Below the pieces are notes generated by a model. It was not told the origin of the DNA and did not search any database. It saw only the letters and a list, made by a program, of their open reading frames with translations. Positions 14,364-16,275 of a DNA stretch of 16,275 bases are shown here, piece after piece. The DNA is taken from assembly GCA_002338515.1 (NCBI GenBank), contig DDIL01000093.1:1-16275 (forward strand). The letters are read 5' to 3'. The DNA is from Glaciecola sp. UBA1851. GTDB taxonomy: Bacteria > Pseudomonadota > Gammaproteobacteria > Enterobacterales > Alteromonadaceae. Numbering within the stretch: position 1 is the first letter of the stretch; every line of letters begins with the position of its first letter. The position numbers were made by a program, and so were the translations under genes.

Positions 14364-16032
14364 GCTTCATGCGCCGACGTATCCAAGCTAGCATTGGCAA
14401 GCTCAAGCAAACGAGCTTCCACACTTCGGGAGTAGGCACAGTTGAGGTTGGATCATTTGAATATACTGACAGCGACAAAAAGCTAGGACTATTCCCCATA
14501 TTGTCAGTAAACGACACTGCCCAACCAAAGGCATTGTCTAATCCCATGACACTTATGTCGATAGCGCTAAGCCAATCATCAAACGTCACATCGGCACTAA
14601 AGATAAAGTCCATGGCTTGCAAAAAATCAAATGAGTCACCATCTGAGACCACATGATTATCATTAAAAACAAACTCTAAATTGGTTTGCTCTGACAAACT
14701 AATGGTTGCTTGGACATCGACAATGTCATAAGTAGAACTGCTGTCTATATCGGTACGCAAGGTACCAGCGAAATCAACGTCATTGATAAATATCAGAGTG
14801 CCCGTTGATTCACCTGCGCTCACGGTAGAGTTTTCGCCAATTACAATGTTTCGGCCTGCTATTGAACCATCACCGGTAAGCAAACCACCTTGGATATCAA
14901 TCACTCCTTCACCCGTTAAATCACCGTTGGCAATAGTGTGTCCGTCGGTTTGTCTAAGCGTACTAAAAAGAGCAATGGTATTGGTGTTATTGAACACACT
15001 GCCAGCTTGTAAGACTAGCGTACCATCGTTGTTAACTACACCGTCATTAACAATAAAAGCGTCATTGGTAAGGGTATCTTGATTGTTTAAAGTGCCATAC
15101 ACGGTAATGATAAGCTGGTTGTTGTTGTTGAGCATACCATTGTTGTTTATTGTTCCCTCGCTCTCAATTAGACCGTTATTAGACAGCAACCCATCATTGT
15201 TTATTGTGCCGGAATAATTATACATCTCAGCGTCATTGGTAAAAGTACCATTTGCGTTGTTGTTTAAGTTGCCGAAGAAGTTGTTGAAGACAGCGTTGTT
15301 GGTCAGGGTGCCATCATTGTTAAACATATTACTGTTTTCAATAATATCGTTATTGGTTAACACGCCGTCATTGAAAATTGTGTCATAGTTTTCAATAAGG
15401 TCGTTATTAGTAAATATGCCATTGTTGGTTAATGTACCACCAAAGTTATTGTAAAAACGGCCTGAATTCTCAAGAGTGTCGTTATTGTTAAGCGCCCCTG
15501 CGTTGTTTACTATGCTGCTGTTTACAAAAAAGCTGGTATTAGTCAGAGTGCCGCCAGTGTTGTTGTTTAGTGTACCTTCGTTCCCTAAGAGAAATGAGGT
15601 AAAGGTACCGCTGTTATTTAGTTCGCCCGTATTGTAGTTAAAAAGAGTGTCATTATTGGCCAGCGTGCCGCCTTCTTTATTATTTAAAATACCGTAGTTG
15701 TCAAATGAGTATTCATTAAACAACGACCCATTATTGTCTACTGTACCGTTATTGGTCAGAAGTGCGCCATCGCTGCGTATCGTTAAGGCTCCACTATCAT
15801 TAATTGTGCACAGTTCATTATTGACATTATTACCAGACAATTCGATGACTCCCGACACAGGGCAGGTAATTTGTGATTGTGCGTAGCTATAAGTACTCAA
15901 TAGGCCCTGACTCAATACAAAGAGTACAATTGCAATCCTATTGGCAAAGAAGCGTTGATTCATCGGACCATGTTGAGTTTGTATTTTATGTAAAAGTGGA
16001 CGGATGTTTGTTTGCGGACCCATTAGGCTCAT
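14350..16032 (-). CDS. secreted Asn-rich repeat protein with IPTL/PEP-CTERM-like C-terminal sorting signal
   Basis: The 560-residue product has a long N-region and then a signal peptide (NRIAIVLFVLSQGLLSTYSY, cleavage near AQS, about residue 52). Residues 80-355 are a chain of short degenerate repeats rich in Asn, Gly and Thr (units such as GTLTNNG, GTLNNN, GGTLTN), likely a beta-helix or solenoid as in surface adhesins. A less repetitive Asp/Ser-rich domain follows. The end is VPTPEVW (532-538), a hydrophobic helix and RRR (552-554): the motif-helix-arginine architecture of PEP-CTERM, and especially IPTL-CTERM, signals recognised by exosortase-like enzymes in the envelope. ATG 16032 is preferred because AAGGA lies seven bases before it; MNQRFF (ATG 15963) would give a more standard signal peptide but lacks a site. 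The 3' end lies in repeat copy 2. Function unknown; surface attachment or matrix is inferred. Confidence 0.8.
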   Translation of the reverse strand: MSLMGPQTNIRPLLHKIQTQHGPMNQRFFANRIAIVLFVLSQGLLSTYSYAQSQITCPVSGVIELSGNNVNNELCTINDSGALTIRSDGALLTNNGTVDNNGSLFNEYSFDNYGILNNKEGGTLANNDTLFNYNTGELNNSGTFTSFLLGNEGTLNNNTGGTLTNTSFFVNSSIVNNAGALNNNDTLENSGRFYNNFGGTLTNNGIFTNNDLIENYDTIFNDGVLTNNDIIENSNMFNNDGTLTNNAVFNNFFGNLNNNANGTFTNDAEMYNYSGTINNDGLLSNNGLIESEGTINNNGMLNNNNQLIITVYGTLNNQDTLTNDAFIVNDGVVNNDGTLVLQAGSVFNNTNTIALFSTLRQTDGHTIANGDLTGEGVIDIQGGLLTGDGSIAGRNIVIGENSTVSAGESTGTLIFINDVDFAGTLRTDIDSSSTYDIVDVQATISLSEQTNLEFVFNDNHVVSDGDSFDFLQAMDFIFSADVTFDDWLSAIDISVMGLDNAFGWAVSFTDNMGNSPSFLSLSVYSNDPTSTVPTPEVWKLVCLSLPMLAWIRRRMKHKTD

Positions 16033-16275
16033 GTTTATTCCTTTTTTAATGCTAGCTTTCTGCGCGTAGCGAATTTGCAGAAACCCTTTAAGATGAGCGG
16101 TCCCCATAAGAACCATGATATTTGATTACTTTATTTCTCGCTGGTTAAGGTAGGTATGTGCTTGGATAGATGAAAAAACGATAGGTATTGTTTTAGACAT
16201 TAGGATACAAACAAATCAGCGATACTCATTAAAATACATTAGTGGTATTAGGTGCTGTATATACGACTTTTTGTA
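16033..16275. other. upstream region of the sorting-signal gene
   Basis: No further gene is recognisable to the window edge. A 28-codon in-frame extension of the sorting-signal gene (from 16116) exists but has no ribosome-binding site and no secretion signal of its own. The promoter of the minus-strand gene must lie here, but no convincing -35/-10 pair was identified. Confidence 0.4.

Noticed and set aside
14950..15760. Tandem DNA repeats or CRISPR-like array in the Asn-rich gene
   Set aside because: The periodicity is at protein level (degenerate NNG units) with no constant DNA repeat and spacer lengths.
14369..15886. Plus-strand open frames opposite the sorting-signal gene
   Set aside because: They are antisense by-products of the low-complexity Asn/Gly/Thr repeat codons; the minus-strand frame has signal peptide, repeats and tail in one reading.

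Overview
The window looks like chromosomal DNA of a marine gammaproteobacterium of the Alteromonadales (Alteromonas/Glaciecola/Paraglaciecola type). This is inferred from the moderately AT-rich sequence, the gene set (Bcr/CflA exporter, RND efflux, GAF-GGDEF protein, secreted protein with an IPTL/PEP-CTERM-like tail) and close similarity to gammaproteobacterial proteins. No rRNA, tRNA, CRISPR array or intact transposon was seen.

Left part (1-6364): the 3' end of a UshA-type 5'-nucleotidase, then a predicted 59-residue lipoprotein whose 3' end overlaps, convergently, a two-gene RND efflux operon on the minus strand (pump gene first, periplasmic adaptor second, 11-bp overlap). A Bcr/CflA-type MFS exporter is transcribed divergently from the pump. 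It converges on a small minus-strand DUF6471-like gene.

Centre (6365-11007): after a 410-bp upstream region with a plausible sigma-70 promoter comes a complete six-gene block in the same order as E. coli yjfI-yjfJ-yjfK-yjfL-yjfM-yjfC: DUF2170, PspA/IM30-like coiled coil, DUF2491, DUF350 four-helix membrane protein, DUF1190 lipoprotein with a Gly-Gly C-terminus, and an ATP-grasp ligase of the glutathionylspermidine-synthase family. This is the most interesting system here: a conserved envelope-associated cluster built around a PspA-like protein and a peptide/amide ligase, whose biochemical job is, as far as I know, not established. A strong intrinsic terminator lies between yjfJ and yjfK and probably splits or attenuates the unit.

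Right part (11008-16275): two 141-bp direct repeats (138/141 identical) bracket about 2.9 kb holding a zinc-free MDR oxidoreductase, a decayed IS91-family transposase remnant and a GAF-GGDEF diguanylate cyclase. The right-hand repeat contains the last codons and 3' flank of a minus-strand gene for a secreted, Asn-rich repeat protein with a C-terminal sorting signal. The repeats suggest that the interval was inserted, or its flank duplicated, by recombination. Comparisons with E. coli proteins are from memory and no search was run.
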